Source of the DNA: Tridacna crocea
Lineage: Eukaryota; Mollusca; Bivalvia; Cardiida; Cardiidae
DNA length: 64,000 bases
Direction of reading: 5' to 3'
Assembly (NCBI GenBank): GCA_943736015.1
Contig: OX031065.1
Coordinates: forward strand, 39,818,427 to 39,882,426
Of this stretch, positions 56,001 to 59,000 are shown in pieces. The notes beneath the pieces were generated by a model. That model was not told where the DNA came from. It searched no databases and worked only from the letters and a program-made list of their open reading frames with translations. A program made the position numbers and the translations under genes. Each line of letters opens with the position of its first letter. Positions within the stretch are counted from its first letter, which is position 1.

Positions 56001-59000
56001 CACAAGAGAAAATTTTAGACTGGTCCAAATTGAAAGCATTTGCAGACAACAAAATAAAGGTGACTAAAACATAGAAATTTGTTCTGGGAAGGGTAGAAAA
56101 CACTGTGGGAAAAGGAGAAAATGCTGGTTACCAACATTTTCTCCTTTTCCCATAGTGTTTTCAAAAGGCTTCTTTATTAGGGGCGTCAAAAGTAGGGACT
56201 GTGTGGTAATGGGATAAAATGCAATTTGTTCTTTTCCAATAATATTTTCAATAGTATTCAACTACAGCCTTACAAAAAAAAAATGGGTCTTCTCTACATT
56301 GTATTAGCAAGGCTTCACCTTGCAGAGAGTTGAGGCAGTCAATCAATAATTCAACTATCAAAGTAACATCAGGAGGATTTTGTCCGAGTGGGCTTTGTCA
56401 TAAGTGCCAAATGTCTTGGTTAGCAATTATGTGGATGGCAAATTTCCTTGTATGGTTGGGCCTTCAGCTGCAGCTGGGCCAAATGTTAATGTGAAAAAGT
56501 TCAAAAGTCAGGGCTTTATCCACGCATTTTGGCCCTTGGCATAATTGGGGAAAAAATCATTGACAAAATGTCAAAATTGTGAAAATAACATTGAAAAGAA
56601 ATATTAAGTTTGGAACACATTTCACCCTACAATTCACTTATTATGGTATTTAATGTGCTACTGAATCAATACCACTTCTTTTTTCGAAACTTCTTTGTTT
56701 TTGGATGGATATGCTCTCTTTTATTTTTCATACTAGTTGATCAATTGTTTAAGCTGTAAGATCCCCCCTTCAGCTCCCCCACCCCAACCCCATTAGGTAG
56801 GATATTTAAATAAAGATATTTGTTTTTCTGGTGAATGAATAGAGGAATTCTTTCTCATTTTATTTTTTATATTGTGTGTACGCAAGTTAGCTGAATGAGG
56901 TCATTATCAAAGCTTGATAAGACAGACTGAAGAGCCTCTGATTGGCTGAAGTTGTTTGACAATTGATTTTTTTATGGGTTTTCATGTTTTTTCCTCCGAT
57001 GACAATTAATCTTTGAAGACGATCTTTTATGTACTTTGACATAATATATAGGAAGATTGAAAAATTGACATTTTCTGTGGTAGACCTAGAACAATATTGA
57101 AAAGAAACTGTCAAAAATTCATGAGAGAGGGAAAACTTCAAACTTTAATTTTGCTTTATATGACTTCTGGTATGTCGATAGTCTCACAGCCATACTTACA
57201 GGCTCTTTAATTTTCTCCTTGAATTTATGACCTATAACTGATGACTGTCTATGTCCGAGGAAAAATAAGTTTGTTTTCGATAGAGTGTATCGATTTCGGC
57301 CGATGACAAGCTCTGCAAAAATACAAAATACAAAATATACAGACAATTACCGTGCTAAGACAAAAAAACGCTCGAGACCACCATTCAAAATTTGAAAGGA
57401 AAAAAAAAACAACTTGTGGTGTAGATCTGGCTGGGTATTTTTCATAACTTGTTCATGATTCAGGACTATCAATTTAGGGGCTGGGTTCTTTATTTTTGCC
57501 TCAGAAAACTCCGCTTTGCAACATGACAGTTGCCGAGAAGTTGATAGTTGTCTGTTTTTTGTACATGTAAACCAAGAACCATTAACAGCCAGATAAACGA
57601 GTCAGTGCATGAATCGGCTGAAAATATACGGACGCAGTGCATAGTTAATTAACCCCCAAATATTTCCACACCTACAATACAACATCCGCCAATTTCCTGC
57701 TTGAGCTGTGGTCAATGCCCACAAATTTGTGTCAGGTGAAACCCTGGCTGATACATCAGACCTTTTTCTTTTTCTTTTTCTAGCGTCAAATTGGGAATTT
57801 GTCTTATCGAATTTGGAAAAAAATACACTTTTGGGCCGAAATTTGGCCCAGCAGGAAAGGAAGAAAATCCCTGAAAGCCAAGCATGCTAAATTTTTCCAG
57901 TCCAAGACACCAAACATCTGGGCCCCGTTTCACTATCATGATAATTTTCATGTATCTCGTAGCTGATTAATACCACTGTACTATAGTTACTTAAAACTTT
58001 TATGCAAATTTTGTTCGTAACCACCATGATGAAACGGGACCCTGTTTCCCCTGTTTCTCAATGTGATCCATAACTGACTTAATTGAATATTTTGCTAGAA
58101 TTAACCCTTTACCAAACAATTCCTGTTTTCATGACCCAGAGGAAGAAGCCACCTGAAAACATTGTGGGAAAAGACGAAAATGATCGTAACTGTCATTTTC
58201 TCCTTTTCCCAGGTTGTTTTCTACTTTTCTATAGTCAAGTTCATTTTTTGAGTTATCTTTCTTTTGTTTTTCTGCATATGCTTTCAATTTGGATTAGTCT
58301 AAAAGTTTGTCATTTGGTAAAGACTTCAGGCACATGCAGACATATTTTTTGTGAATGGAAATGAAGAACTGTGTACAGCGTCCTTGCACTGTATTTGCAG
58401 CTGCAATAATTAATATCATTCATGAATGATATTAATTACATTATTTTCTCCGTTTTACCACAACATTTTCCACCCTATCAAAGACAGAGGTCATTATTTA
58501 ACTCTTTACCAAACAACTAAATTTTGGACAAGTCCAAATTGAAAGCATTTGCAGACAACAAAATAAATGTGAATCAAAAATTGAATTTTGTTGAAACTAA
58601 CTTCTCTTTTTCTCTTTTTTCCACTATGTTTTAAAAGATCTAATTTTTCAAGGCCGGGAAAACAAAGGATTAATTTTAACCCTTTTCCAGACAAGTCCTT
58701 TTAGCTCACCTGAACACAACATGCTCAAGGGGAACTATTAACCCATTACCACACAATCCCTACTTTTGACGCCCCTGAGAAAGAAGTCTTTAGAAAACAT
58801 TGTAGGAAAAGGAGGAAATACCGGTAACCAGCATTTTCTCCTTTTCCCACAATGTTTTCTACCCTTCACGAAACAAATTTCAAATTTTCAGTCGCTTTTA
58901 TTTTGTCGTCTGCAAATGCTTTTAATTTGGACATACCTAAAATTTTGTTGTTTGGTAATGAGTTAAGGTGACGCTCTGTTCGTGGTGCATTGTCTGTCGT

